64,000 bases of DNA from Jaltomata sinuosa (Eukaryota; Streptophyta; Magnoliopsida; Solanales; Solanaceae): positions 62,001 to 126,000 of the forward strand of contig QJPP01007592.1 of assembly GCA_003996215.1 (NCBI GenBank). Direction: 5' to 3'. A program made the position numbers and the translations under genes. The notes below the pieces were generated by a model, which was not told where the DNA came from, made no database searches, and was given only the letters and a program-made list of their open reading frames with translations. This document shows positions 23,643-35,965 of the stretch, piece after piece; position 1 is the stretch's first letter, and each line of letters begins with the position of its first letter.

Positions 23643-23765
23643 GATTGTAGCTCAATCAGTCAAAATATTATTGCTCTATCAAAGTAGAAGCTAGAGGTTC
23701 AAATTCAATAAATATATACATCAATTCATCTCTCTTTTTGTAAAAGCGGAACAGGAAGCATAATT
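23643..23765 (+). mobile_element. tRNA-like SINE fragment
   Basis: GTAGCTCAATCAGTCAAAAT resembles an A-box and AGAGGTTCAAATTCAA a B-box at tRNA-like spacing. No tail or target duplication could be defined. Confidence 0.45.
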
Positions 23766-24210
23766 TCATTCCTAACAAAAAATCTTTTTTTTTAAACCAA
23801 AATTTCCCATTTGCCTATAATATCCTCTAATTACCTTTCACTAGTAAAATCTTCTTAAAAGATTATAATATACTTAATTAAGCTCTTTTTCCATCACACT
23901 ATTATGACGTACCTAGACGTTAATATATCGATATGCATTGTCTAATTGTCTGTATAGTCCAAAGACAATTGGGTAGTGAATATACATTTTGAATAATAAA
24001 ATGCTAGAAAATCTCAACTTTCATTTTTTCCACTAAGTTGGGCTGTTTGTCTAATCATGTAGTTTATGTGGGGAGAAAATGAGTTAAGATTGTTTCACTT
24101 TATGTGATATCTTTCTTCCAAAACCATTTGTCCTTAATTAATTATTGTTGGATTTGTCTCTTCTCTGTCGACACTTTTTTACTATGAATTATTTTAACAC
24201 AAAAAGTAAA

Positions 24211-24609
24211 GGGGCAAGGACACAAATGGTCAGTCGGTTGAAATAAATCTCAACAAATAATCAAGGGATTAAAAATTTCATTTTCTAGCCAATTCGCGAG
24301 CGTCGGAGTCGCTATACATATTATATACAACAATGATACAATTTCTATACACATCCTATATACAATAATTATACAATTTCTATACACATTCTATACATAT
24401 ATATATTATATACAATAATTATACAGTTTCTATACATATCTTATACAGATGCATATCCTATACAATAATTATACAAATTCGATAAATATTCTATACATGG
24501 CCAGTGCATGAAATTTAAATAGCCGAGTGGCTATATAATGACATTATTTTAAAAAGACTATTTTTGGTGGAATTACTTTGGCCGAGTGGCCATGCCATGT
24601 CCTTTTCCC
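24211..24609. mobile_element. Mutator-like MITE with ATACA-rich tandem interior
   Basis: Ends GGGGCAAGGACACAAATGGT and (inverted) GGGAAAAGGACATGGCATGG are imperfect inverted repeats. A perfect 9-bp target-site duplication AAAAGTAAA lies at 24202-24210 and 24610-24618, the size made by Mutator-type transposases. The interior holds 3-4 copies of a 40-50-bp unit built on CAATAATTATACAATTTCTA. Confidence 0.85.
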
Positions 24610-24618
24610 AAAAGTAAA

Positions 24619-25601
24619 TTGAGAGAAATTCAATATTCTAATTAAAGAGCCCAAATTAAACGAGTTAAGTTTCTTCCTTTTCTTATTTAAGATTTAAGTT
24701 ATTAGAAATTAATTTTATAAAATTAAGATGGTAAAAATTATATTATATCAAGAAAATAGTTCATCATTGTTGAACAAAATTTAAAGAAGTGGATTTGAAT
24801 TTTTTCATATGATTTTCGTTGAAAATTTGTAGGGGTGTTATTTGTAATTATTGAAAATAGTTTTTAAGAAGGTATTGTCTATAAAATTTCAAGTTATTTA
24901 ATAGGGACTTAGACTGGTTTTAAACAAAAATAACAACTAAAAATTGCATACATAATTATTGTTGTAGGCTTAATTAATATAGCTCGCAACATTTATACTA
25001 TACATTGTTATATACTTAACACCAACATATTTGTACACTATTATACATTCTTACATAAGACAGATACATAAATATATAAATATTGTATAATAATGTATAA
25101 GAGTGTACATACATTATTGCAAAAAGAAATATGCAGTAATAAACTAAAAATATATAATTATGTGAGTGCAATGTATTGTGTTGGGTTATATATTTGTACA
25201 ATTTTCCCTTTTTTTATAAATATAATTTAATTATAAAAAGGGTGTGTGTTGTAATTTATAGCATCGCCGACATTATATTAGAGATCCGTACTAATAAAAT
25301 AAGTTTTCCTAATTTGTCATGTATGTACGTTTTCAAATTGGTGGTTGATGAAAAAATTTGAAAAAGATTTTTTGAAAAAGATAATAATAAGTACGAAAAA
25401 TTATTTTCTTAATAAAAGTAACAAAAATAAGTTTTACAAATAATATTTTATGTTAATTGTCTCTTCCTCACAATTCATTTTCATCCCATTCTCATAGCCT
25501 TCGTCCTAACTATTCCACACAATATTTCATACTTCACCTCCCATAATATTTGTTTAAATTAGATACAGACAATTTTTAAGACAATAGTTTTTACTTACAT
25601 A
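24619..25601. other. AT-rich intergenic DNA, no gene seen
   Basis: TA-rich sequence with many TATACA/GTATAA words near 25000-25100. No supported feature. Confidence 0.45.
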
Positions 25602-25603
25602 TA

Positions 25604-25940
25604 CTCCCTCCATTTCATATTATACTTGTCCCGATTTCCTTGCATATCTATTAAGAAAGTTTTAATTAGAGGTTTACTGAATTAATTTTATTAATGATAT
25701 TTTAATTCTAAGTTTGACTACTATTGTCGCTATTTTATTTTTCTTGGTTTATATATTAAAAATAAATATTTCATTTACCTTAGTATTAAATAACTTTAAA
25801 TAACTACATAAAATAGTAATAGTCAAATTTAATGTTTCAAATCATCATTAATAAGATTAGCTTAGTAAAATACATTTCTAATTAAAATTTTTTTAAGGAG
25901 TGTCAGGTCAACAGGTCCAAGTAATATGAAACGGAGGAAA
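25604..25940. mobile_element. Stowaway MITE
   Basis: Ends CTCCCTCCATTTCATATTA and (inverted) TTTCCTCCGTTTCATATTA, with TA target duplications at 25602-25603 and 25941-25942. 337 bp. Confidence 0.85.
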
Positions 25941-26089
25941 TACTGCTTTATGTAGTTATTTGATACTAAGGATAATATGATTTTTTTTAAAAAAAAACTC
26001 TTTTGATTTGTTAACATAGACAAATAAAATGAAACATCTATTTTTATTATATGAGCCAAGTAAAGTATAACAGAGAAAGTACCATATAT

Positions 26090-26180
26090 AAGAAAATAAA
26101 ATCATCACTTATTTTCCCCAAAAAACAAGTAAGATCATCACTTATTTTTTAAGAAAATATTTTCCCATACCAAACACATC
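26090..26180. mobile_element. Terminal fragment of the ACCAAACA fold-back family
   Basis: AAGAAAATATTTTCCCATACC followed by AAACACA matches one terminus of 11787-13022. The other terminus is absent. It abuts the MITE at 26181. Confidence 0.4.
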
Positions 26181-26449
26181 CATTATCAGAAACAAAGATA
26201 TTTTTCACTGTGAACCAATGAAAATTTTATGCCAGAGAACACGATTTTTCCTCTCATACATCGAATCAGCTCACTGTAAAAATACATGATAAAAAATAGA
26301 TTTTCACCAAAATAATGAAAAATTTCTTAATTTTTTCATATGCATTACTATTTTCTTTTTCCACCAATTCAATCAAAAAATTTATGAGAATAACCACAAA
26401 TATTTTTCAATAGAAAATTTCAGCGAAAAATAGTGATGTTTTAATAGTG
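26181..26449. mobile_element. CACTA-like MITE, copy 3
   Basis: CATTATCAGAAAC at one end and GTTTTAATAGTG at the other are related to the ends of 13181-13466 and 18378-18625. The interior matches (CCACCAATTCAATCAAAA, GAATAACCACAAATATTTTT). No clean target duplication. Confidence 0.6.
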
Positions 26450-28562
26450 GCCATTTATTAGAACGTACTAACTAAATTAAGTTGGACCAAGCAAATCTCT
26501 TTGAATATTAAGATTCGTTTATAGTTGTGAATAGTACGGAATGTCAGTTGATCAAGTTGTTAATTTGATTAATTTACACAAAACAAATTACTAATATTTA
26601 TATGGAGAGTTGGCCAACTAGCTTTTTATGAACTTATCCCTTCAACTTGGTGATGAGTCAAATTTTTAGATGCCGACTAATTAAAATATGTGATATATAA
26701 AACACTAAAAAAACAAATAATTAAAATGTTAGTACATTATTATTATAAAATACATACACGAATTAAAAAAATTACACCATCACTCTACGATTACTATTCC
26801 TAAAGATGAAAAGTTCAATTAATTATCATGAGAACACACAATTCCCAAAACATGACAAGAATAACACGCACAAAAAGCCCGAAAAACGAAGTTGTTAAAG
26901 AAAGATTTGACTGTATATATATAATTATATATAATTAAAGGCAAAGAAAAAAAAAAGTGGATATCAACTAATGGTCAATGTGCCAACTGCCAATTATTAT
27001 GATGAAGCAAGTTAATCGATCAAATTTAGCAGAAAAAAAATATATGAGGAGCTCTCATAGCAGAGTTGCGTATTTTAATTCACTGTCGAGAATTATGATG
27101 GGATGAATAGCTAAGATCATTTTTAGTTAATAATTTCGGATTCGAACTTAAAAATGAAAAGAAAATCACAATAGGAAACATGTTTCCTTAACAGACGTTA
27201 CATGACACAAATTTGAATAAATTGAGGTTCCACAACTACTACCGTCTACCGAATACTAAGTGAAATATAAAAAAGGAAACTTAATTGAACATGCATGCAA
27301 TAATAATATTCCATACACGTGCTTTTACAAAGTATATGGTGCTCAAGTCTCATAATTAATATGCTTAATTTGCTAGCATGTACGCAGTACGAAGCAATAT
27401 ATACATATATATACTTTATTAGTCTACTTCGTACCTAGCTAGGTTCTTTTTAATTATTATGGGCATGCCTTGATCTCTTTTTATTATAATTAATAAGGTC
27501 AAATCTACATGTTAGACTTGGAAATATATCAATATCAAAATATTAAAGTGCATGACATATTAATACGTGGGCATAAAATAGAGAAAATGTTACTATTATT
27601 TTCTGTAATTCATGTAATTATTGTGACATATTTTCTTCATTATCACTTACTAATTTCCCCATTACACCTCAAATTATTATTCACTATCTTTATATTTATT
27701 ATATAAAGAAATCTAATGCCTATATAAAAGATGTTTTCTTTCTTGTGTTAAGTAGATGAGAAGTATTACATTGTAAATAAAAAGAACATTATATTGTGTT
27801 TATAATTTAAGTTTGATCAATAGTAAAGGAGAGAGTTGAGATAAAGAAAAATATTTTAAGTCCAAAACTTATTTCTCATAAAAAAAAGAGTATTATTTTG
27901 TTCAAGAAAAATATTTTCTTTTGTGGTGGAGCTTTGGACTCAAAAATTAGTTCGGAGTTATTTGAGTCACGCGATTTTGTCGAGTTGTTATATCCTAAAG
28001 AAGACAAGCCGAAAGTTATATTACTAGATCGATGAAGATTATACCACATGAGCTTGAATCCCCTTAAAAAAGCTAGATATCTACGCATCACTCTGAATAT
28101 TTATTTATTTATTTTATTTTTAACTATAATATTTATTATATTTTCACCGACCTTCCCATATAATAAAAATCACATCCCTAAGGAGACAATCCAGTGGTCA
28201 ATGGTCAACAATGTGAACACAATATATTACAAGTACTAATTCAGTAATTTTCTGATCAATAGTACTCTCAATGACTATATAGGGTTCAATTAGCTAGTAT
28301 AGTATGATCATTTGTTGCAAATTAAAGTGGCTTAAATATCCAAGATTCAATTTAACTTCACACAGATTCAATTTAACTTCACATTTTGCCTTTTGAAAAA
28401 AGTAAAAAAAAAAGAGCGCTAGGGAAGAGAGAAAGTTGCAGAAGTGTTTCGGTGTGAACGTGAGATGTTTTGTGCAGTGAATTGTTCATTTTTAACATGC
28501 ATGATATATATTCAAACTTTAAAAGGAATTTGGTTATTCACCATGTACGATAATCCCCGAAA
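26450..28562. other. AT-rich intergenic DNA, no gene seen
   Basis: No gene, transposon end or RNA gene could be supported. A possible SINE B-box (GGATTCGAACTT) at about 27140 stands alone. Confidence 0.45.
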
Positions 28563-28635
28563 GCATTATGGGTGAATGGTTAAAGCGCCCAACTCATAAT
28601 TAGTGAACTCATAGGTTCATTTTCTACTGGATGCA
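28563..28635 (+). pseudogene. Plastid-derived tRNA-Ile(CAU) pseudogene
   Basis: The sequence aligns along its length with chloroplast trnI-CAU: acceptor GCAT...ATGC, D-arm TGAATGGTTAAAGCG, anticodon loop CTCATAA with anticodon CAT, and TC-arm AGGTTCATTTTCTACT. It has a one-base deletion in the acceptor/D region and substitutions in the T stem, so it is unlikely to fold into a working tRNA. The trailing GGGACCCTCCAATAAGTCTA (to about 28695) is the plastid sequence that normally follows this gene in the inverted repeat. This is a nuclear insertion of plastid DNA. Confidence 0.85.
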
Positions 28636-28695
28636 CGTCAATGGGACCCTCCAATAAGTCTATTAATTGTCTTGTATCATGTGAATTTGAATCAT
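28636..28695 (+). other. Flanking plastid-derived sequence (NUPT)
   Basis: It matches the remembered spacer between trnI-CAU and ycf2 in plastid genomes, then decays. The left junction is at or just before 28561. I cannot place the right end exactly. Confidence 0.6.
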
Positions 28696-29399
28696 GTCTT
28701 ATACAGTATATTATTTTCCTCTCTTATTCTGATGTGAGATCGCTTGACAAAATCGTCATATGCACCTCCTTTTAGAAACTTGTTAGGTTAGAAGTTTGTC
28801 AATCTTGTTTGATCCGTCCTCATCAGCTCGTCCTCAGCCAGAAGTGTCACACATTAAATAGATATGTAAAAGACACTAAAAGTTTAACAAATATTAAACT
28901 CTAAATTCATAATTTCATCAAAAATACAATTAATATGACATAATCAATAATGTTCTTTCATTTCAAATCCTTCTCAATATATCTCACAAGGAAAATCTCG
29001 AATTTGAATCTCAAATAATAGGTTAACTCTTGAATAGGAAATCATTTTCTAAAGGGGTATACCAAAGGTCTCTGTCTTTCCATCCCTCGAATAAACACAT
29101 TGAGATTACAAAGCCTTTAGTTTTTTCATATTGTCAAAAAGTTGAATAATAATTTTTTTCGCATTGCCAGAAATTCTTAAAATCTAAAAATTTAAATTTT
29201 GAATCGGTTGTGATTGAGAAATTAATGTCACATGACAAAGCCACAATAATAATAGTGGTCCATAGTGGTTTTTGGTCAGATTTGATGTTATTTCGTTAAT
29301 TTTGCCGACATCAATCACGTGACAATTTCTTAATAGACAAGTGCATATAAAAAAAACCTCAGCGTATCCTTTGGGATTTTGATTTTTGGGGGACATGTA
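28696..29399. other. No recognised gene
   Basis: AT-rich. Near 28800-28850 is one diverged piece (CCTCATCAGCTCGTCCTCAG, GTGTCACAC) related to the 114-bp tandem repeat at 34412-34770. Confidence 0.4.
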
Positions 29400-29602
29400 C
29401 ATATTTTTTTGTTTCCCGCCAGGTAATTATATTGAAGCGTCGATTAATTTGGATCGGATAGTGCAGGCCTATTTTGAGGGTGGCGCTCTCAATAGGATTT
29501 TCTTCATACCTAGAGCTCGAACCCGAGACCTTTTATTAAGGGTGGAGCAGTCCCACCACTGCACCACAAGTCATGTTGGGCGTATCTCCCCTCCCTAGAT
29601 CA
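29400..29602 (-). mobile_element. tRNA-derived SINE
   Basis: On the minus strand an A-box-like GTGGTGCAGTGGTGGGA and B-box GGGTTCGAGCTC are followed by a GC-richer body and an A-rich 3' tail at about 29410-29400. It is markedly GC-rich compared with the flanks. The target duplication is unclear. Confidence 0.7.
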
Positions 29603-31140
29603 TATATAGTAGTATCATATTTTTTTATAAAATACGTAAATATAAATGAGTGAACTCACGCTCAAAGCGTATCATATAATGTTATGATGGTTGGGTGCAC
29701 CTCTTTAGGCGAGGTTATAAAATTCTTATCTTTGAGTGAAATTTTGGACCTATAATTTTAAAAGTTTAACAGATTCAATGATAAGAACCTAAAGATCAAA
29801 TTGATCAAATTTATATCTTAGATCTACCTTTTTCGTAATAGTACACCCATTTTCTCGAAATTCTGGATACGCCTAATGATTGACATGCACATATTTATTT
29901 TTGAAAAAAAAAGAAGCAGTTTCCTAGTCAAGTGAATTTTACATAAAATGTTAGTTAAAATTTCTGCATTTTTCAGCCAGCAGAAACATAACACGTTAGG
30001 AGCAAACATTTTCTTGTTATTTCATGTGACAAACTGCTGTTTTTGTCTCACAATATATTTTTGCACATGTACAAATATATACAATATCCCACAATCCATG
30101 TAGCAGAAGAGACCCTATTGTTATTATTATTACATCCTTAAATGTTGGATGGACCACTCTCTCCTGAAGAAAACTCTAGATGGTATTAATTTGTACAGGG
30201 TAAAAATAGGAAATACACGTGGAAGAACATGAATTATACTTTAGTTCGGTAGAAATTGAAATCTGAAGGAATGAAATCGAACTCAAATATAACATTTATA
30301 TGAACAGTTACAGATCTGCTTTGAGATAATACTGACGTTACTTCTTTGTTATTAGATGTTATTTAGTTTTTCATTCAGTATAAATTAATAGGGAATAATT
30401 TCTCGATCATTAAACCTGGAGATTCATCCGTATAAAAGGAGCTTGACAACTCCATGTTGAAGGACATCCCATTCTGAATTTAACGACTAATTAATTTTTA
30501 CACTGTTATATATTCATTTACTTTCTTGTCGATCAGTTCTTATGTTGTTCATCAAGCTCTAAGCTACTCCGAAATCATTCTCATCAAAGATTCCTCCAAA
30601 ATTAGTCTAAACATGCTATTTTTGCCTATGTTCTTGTTTAATTGCATTCGATTTATTATTATCTTATTTACTTTGATTCATTCTATTATTATCTCTGTCA
30701 ATTTAGTTTACGTGTTCTTTAACTCACATTACATTTCAATTATATCTATTTTAGGGTAAATAATATTCCAATTCGATGATGGAATGAGATTTTTTTTTAC
30801 AAAATTCAAAAAAGTTGCAAAAATATGACAGTTGAAATTTAAACGTTCAACCTAAATATCTTTTAAGTCATTTTTGAGACTACAACAAACGCTTATATTA
30901 GCTGAATTCAACAATATTGTATAATATTAAAAAGGTGATCATTCTTATTTGCAGAATATAATTCCCTGATGAGAATGATTCAATTGACCAAAATGAATTT
31001 CTAGATTTGCAAATTTATCGACATCAAATTCATAATTTCGGGTAATGTATTTTTGCTCTGCTCGAACTGTGTTACTGTTTGTGGGTTTCAAAATCATGAC
31101 CATTGACCAACCTATATAGGGTCTTTTAATTGGCTAATAT
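29603..31140. other. AT-rich intergenic DNA, no gene seen
   Basis: A TATA-like CGTATAAAAGGAGC near 30430 followed by TC-rich sequence to about 30760 could be a decayed LTR, but no ends or internal region were found. Confidence 0.35.
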
Positions 31141-31785
31141 AATTTGGGGTGGCAAAATAAGGCTATGAAAATATAATCATCCCAATTCATTGCACTCAAG
31201 TTTGGGCTAATTCATCTGTTTATGAGTTCAGTATATTTTGATTCATTCAATTTAATTTATTTAAATATTATGTTGATTATATAGTCTAAATTGACTTATG
31301 AGAAATCTTATCAAAATATTTAAGAAAAATGCATATATAACTATCATACTCCCTCCGTTTCAATTTGTTTGACCTACTTTCTATTTTAGTCCTCTTAAAA
31401 AAGAATGACCCTTTTCCTTTTTAGCAACTTTTTAATTTTAACTTTTCACATGGCATGTTTAAGGCCACAAGATTAAAGGGCATTTTGGTACATTTAACAT
31501 ATCTTTAATTTAAAGCCACAAGATTCAAAAGTCTTTCTTATTTTCTTAAACTTCGTGCCAAGTTAAAATAAGTCAATCAATTTAAAACGGAGGGAGTAAT
31601 AAAAAAGAAAGTTCTAGTACTAGATTTGATTATTAGGTTGACTATGTTATGACTCATTGTGTAGCCAACTTGATCTAACTCATCATATCAGTTCAACTAA
31701 CATTTTGACAGGTTAATAACCCATTCATTTATTAACTTAGCCTATTTTATCCGACCCAACCTACCTATTTAATATCCTAATAACC
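31141..31785. mobile_element. hAT-like MITE remnant split by a Stowaway
   Basis: It starts near GGGGTGGCAAAATAAGGCT and ends near CCGACCCAACCTACC, words characteristic of the hAT MITE at 10680-11003. The Stowaway at 31349-31596 interrupts it. The right terminus and target duplication cannot be defined. Confidence 0.4.
31349..31596. mobile_element. Stowaway MITE
   Basis: Perfect-looking ends CTCCCTCCGTTT and AAACGGAGGGAG with TA on both sides (31347-31348, 31597-31598). 248 bp. The same family as the Stowaway split at 37807-40243 (shared core CACATGGCATGTTTAA). Confidence 0.9.
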
Positions 31786-32590
31786 ACCAGAGGGATGTGT
31801 AAACTTTTATTAATATGTAATAAAATAAAATTCTCAAAGACAAAAAAAGTAAAGTGTGTCAAATCTTATCTTACTAATTCTAACGAAGGACGTACACTTT
31901 AGAACAAGCATGTAAAAAATAAAAACTTAAAATGATTAAATATTAAGTTAACGAGGATTGGAACTAGATAGTTAGTTTGTGCTTTGCTAGAAATTCAAAA
32001 CGATAATAATACAATAAATTAATGTTTAAAAAGTAATAAAATATTGATTTCAATATTTGAAAATCAGTTTTAGTTTCCTCCTTTATAAATTTATAAAATA
32101 TCAATCAATGACACCAAATTATTATTATAACATTTCACATTATTATTATTTTTAAATAGCTGGGGGTGGAAGGAGTACTCTGCCATATATTGGTGTTATT
32201 TAATCCTTAGACAAGAAGTCCACCATTTTTTTCTTTTTGCAAATAAACTATGGCATGTGAAGTGTGCTCTTAGTTTAAACAGGAAAATGCTATAAATTAT
32301 TTTAGTAGGTGCATTGCATTGTGCATGAATTTTTCGAGTTTTGTTATGAAGGCCAAGTTATGGCAAAAGACGCCTTTGTGAGTTGTTAGCACCTCCTTTG
32401 AGAATTTTTTTTTTGAAATGTTTTTCTTGGATGGTTGAATTTTTGCATCCTATTTTTCCAATGATAGCAACACCACATGCAATTCTTTATTGGAAAAATT
32501 ACGTAATGTAGTAAATATTCATGCCTAATTAAATTTTATACCAACAGTTTAATTTAATTACTTTTCGTAATAGAGGGTTTAAAATTATTG
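31786..32590. other. No recognised gene
   Basis: AT-rich DNA, nothing supported. Confidence 0.4.
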
Positions 32591-32963
32591 CTATTTGTGT
32601 TTGTATTTGTATACCGAAATTCCATAAAATATACATACGGATTTGTATTTGTATGCCGAGATTTTACGAATTTGTATTTGTATGCCGAGATTTTATGGAT
32701 TTGTATTTGTATGCCGAGATTTTATGGATTTGTATTTGTATGCTAAGATTTTACGAATTTGTATTTGTATGCTGAGATTATTCTAACGAATTTGTATTTT
32801 TGTATGCCGAGATTTTATGGATTTGTATTTGTAGGCCGAGATTTTACGGCTTTCTATTTGTATGTTGAGATTACTCTAACGAATTTGTATTTGTATGCTG
32901 AGATTTTACGAATTTGTATTTGTATGTCGAGATTACCCCATTTGTATTTGTATGCCGTGAAAT
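32591..32963. repeat. Minisatellite, about 29-bp unit, about 12 copies
   Basis: Unit built on TTTGTATTTGTATGCCGAGA followed by TTTTA(C/T)G(A/G)A. Copies vary in length and two carry a longer GATTA-CTCTAACG form. An imperfect open frame through it is an accident of repeat length. Confidence 0.9.
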
Positions 32964-33639
32964 ACAGTTGATATAAAAAGTATTGGTACATATTGTAATT
33001 AGGCAAAAGTGTTGATATGGATGCCTCATTAAGTTCATATTATAAGTTGATGTTTATGAAAAAGTTTCTCTTCTTTATATTATTGGGTGTGCAAACAAAA
33101 TCTTATATTAGTTGCTAAAAAAGGAATAAGCTATGCATATACGGTGTGAAGATATATAGTCTTAATGGTGCGAGACTTTTGGAGAAAATCGTGCAAACTT
33201 GATCTAAAGCTAACATATCACTCCATGTTAAACGTATCTTTGGGTTGTTGAGTCCAAGCTAATGGTTCGACGAGACGAGACGAGACCTGTGTAAGGATCG
33301 ATTGACTACCTTTATAGTTTACCTATAATTTAGAGACCCATAAACAAAAGAAGCATGTATCCTTTGGTGATCGTAAATATTCGGATGAGCGGCATACAGT
33401 AAATCTCCATATAATCTCATGAATCTTGGTGATGCATGTGAACTTAGTTCGAATGGAAAATTATTGGATGTGTGAACAAAGTTTGATAGCTGAAAAGAAA
33501 AAAAAGATTGCATATAAGGTGTAGCCTAGAAATACTCTTGATGGTTTGAGGCCTTTTGAGAAAAAGTCACACGCGCTTGTTTAACTAATCTGAATTCGCA
33601 TTGCAGGGAAACGTCTTACAAAGAATTGTTTCATTTTTA

Positions 33640-33712
33640 AGACTCGAACCTGAAATCTCTAATTAAAATAAAAAGATCTTACCACATCTCTCGATTGATA
33701 GTAATGAAATTT
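33640..33712 (-). mobile_element. Possible tRNA-like SINE head
   Basis: On the minus strand, GATGTGGTAAGATC and AGGTTCGAGTC have A-box/B-box spacing. The 3' end is not definable. Confidence 0.3.
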
Positions 33713-33830
33713 ATTTTCGACTCATTTATGATTGACATCCATGAAATAGAAAACCTCGTGAGAATCGAATAATGCAATTGTACGTTACAATTAGGGACTT
33801 TACGAGTAATTAATAAAGCTTCATTCAATT

Positions 33831-34175
33831 CTTGACTTCAAATACTCAAATAAATGACTTTAACATATAGTAATTGATCTTGTAAAGGAAACCACATCAC
33901 ATGCAAAATCAAATACAAATACATTGAGTAGTATTGATGCATAAGAAGAAACAAAAACAAGAAAATATATGAGATATTAGCTAGAAGACACATGAGGTTT
34001 AAGAAATTTCTAATTATTAGTTGTAATATGTTCCTAAAAGTTGTTGCATGCAAATGTGTTACAACAACTTTTTCATGACTTGTAAACATCTACATTTGAA
34101 TTTTGGAGAACTACTACCCAATACATTTATTTGTTCAACAAAAGTCAATAAGATTGGCCCTCTAATATATTGGAT
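33831..34175. repeat. Large inverted duplication, left arm
   Basis: From CTTGACTTCAAA to ATATTGGAT this 345-bp arm matches the reverse complement of 34981-35965 once the element at 35074-35729 is removed. Shared landmarks include AACCACATCACATGCAAAAT and GGCCCTCTAATATATTGGAT. No gene is recognisable in it. Confidence 0.82.
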
Positions 34176-34411
34176 GCTAGTAATACCTAATGTTCGTGTT
34201 ATAGTCCAAGCTCATGAAACATATTGCTTGTTAAACTAATGTACTAAAATAGCCTATCTGCATAATTCTCCCTTTAGGATACGTTATAATTATTAAGCTT
34301 AAAAGCGTGTGTATCATGCAAATTTGTGCTCTGTGTTATATAATATATTTTCTCTCTCTCTTTTTGATATTGAATTTGCCTAAAATGCCATAGGCATCCT
34401 TTTCTTGGAAG

Positions 34412-34770
34412 CTCGCTAGCCTAGAAACATGTTAGTCCTTCACCTTTATAACTCGCCCTCATCAATCCGCCCTCCATTAGAAACGTCACAGCCCAATGAC
34501 TATATACTATCTTGGTATGTCAATTTTGTACTACCTAGAAACATGTCAGTTCCTCACCTTAACTCACCCTCATCAGTCCGTCCTTCATGAGACACGCCAC
34601 AGCCCGATTGCTATATACTATCTTGGTATGTCAATTTTGTACTACCTTTAAAGTACATGTTAGTTCCCCACCTTATAAACTCACCCTCATCAGTCCGCCC
34701 TCCATTAGAAACGTCACACCCCGATTTCTATATACTATCTTGGTATGTCAATTGTGTACTATATATAGAG
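34412..34770. repeat. Tandem repeat, 114-bp unit, 3 copies, in the palindrome spacer
   Basis: CATGT(T/C)AGT starts at 34428, 34542 and 34656, exactly 114 bp apart. Each unit carries CACCCTCATCAGTCCG-like and CTATATACTATCTTGGTATG blocks. Confidence 0.9.
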
Positions 34771-34980
34771 CCTTTGTAATTCTAACATTTTTTAAAATTA
34801 AAGTTATGAATAAAAAGTTGTGGATGAAGTTTCTAGACATGTTTGAATCCTTCCACCTCAAACGTTGTTTTCATGAAAATATTAAAGACCCAAACATGAA
34901 AATACAAACTTTGTGTAGTACAAAATGGACAGACCAAGATAGCATATACAGCAACTTAACATTAGAAATTAATTACAAAA

Positions 34981-35965
34981 ATCCAATATATTAGAGGGCC
35001 ATTCTTGTTGACTTTTATTGAACAAAGGTCTTAGGTATTTTCTACAAATTCAAACGTAAGATGTTTACAATTCGAGTTTGGGGCTAAAATAGTCCCTTAA
35101 CTATTAGAGTAGGTTCATTTTGGTCCTTCAAATATAACTCTGAGCATATTTAGTCCCTTAACTTTACTAAAGTGGAGCACTTTTGATCTCCCTAACAAAA
35201 TCCGTTTAAAAATAATAGTGTTAAACCCATGTGGCAACCCACGTGACTTGTAAAATACAAACTCATAGATGTTAAGTGTTAGCTATTATGAGTATATATT
35301 TAATTTTGCACGCTCTTAAACACAATTAAGAAGAAATTCGCGCACCCTTCACCAAATTACTAGCTACGCCACTGACTTTAAGACCATTTTGTTACTGCAA
35401 TTAAGAAAATGGTTATTTTTTTCGAGTGGGCAGATTATTGTGTTCTAAAATATTGTCTTCAAATATAAATAGCTACTACTATATTAATCCTAAAAAATTA
35501 AGAAGACAAGAAAGAAAGAAAATGTATATCAATTAAGAAAGAGATAACACTGTCAAATTTACACCGTTAGAAAATTATCCTTTCCGTTAATTTTTAACAT
35601 TATTATGTTAGGAAGACCAAAAGTGCTTCACTTTAGTAAAGTTAAGGGACTAAATATGCTCAGAATTATATTTGAGAGACCAAAATGAACCTACTCTAAT
35701 AAATGAGGGATAATTTTAGCCCAAGACTCTTTACAATTCACAGCAAGTTGTTCCCAAAACATTTTTTTTTTGCATGCAGCAACTTTTAGGAACATATCAG
35801 AAATTCCTTTTCAGTTTTTTTTTGTTTTTGTTTCTTTTATTTGTTACATTAATTAAGACTAGGGAGTGAATTAATTTGTAGTATTTGATTTTGCATGTGA
35901 TGTGGTTTCTTTTCCAAGAACAATTTCTATGTTATATGTCAATTATTCGAATCTTTGAAGTCAAG
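34981..35965. repeat. Large inverted duplication, right arm (interrupted)
   Basis: Reverse complement of 33831-34175, split by the fold-back element at 35074-35729. The spacer between the arms is 34176-34980. Confidence 0.82.
35074..35729. mobile_element. Mutator-like fold-back element, long inverted repeats
   Basis: The outer about 150 bp on each side are inverted repeats (GAGTTTGGGGCTAAAATAGT against GAGTCTTGGGCTAAAATTAT; shared TTTAGTCCCTTAACTTTACT). A perfect 10-bp duplication TTTACAATTC lies at 35064-35073 and 35730-35739. 656 bp, no coding capacity. Confidence 0.85.

Noticed and set aside
28563..28635. Functional nuclear tRNA gene
   Set aside because: It aligns with plastid trnI-CAU including downstream plastid sequence and has damage in the acceptor/D and T regions.
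30400..30770. Possible decayed LTR with TATA-like sequence
   Set aside because: Only a TATAAAAG word and a TC-rich stretch; no ends, partner or internal region.
34587..34994. A 135-codon open frame
   Set aside because: It is made by two copies of the 114-bp tandem repeat followed by inverted-repeat sequence; repetition of a stop-free unit explains it.
33831..35965. A microRNA or small-RNA locus
   Set aside because: The inverted arms could form a hairpin, but nothing in the sequence alone shows transcription or processing.
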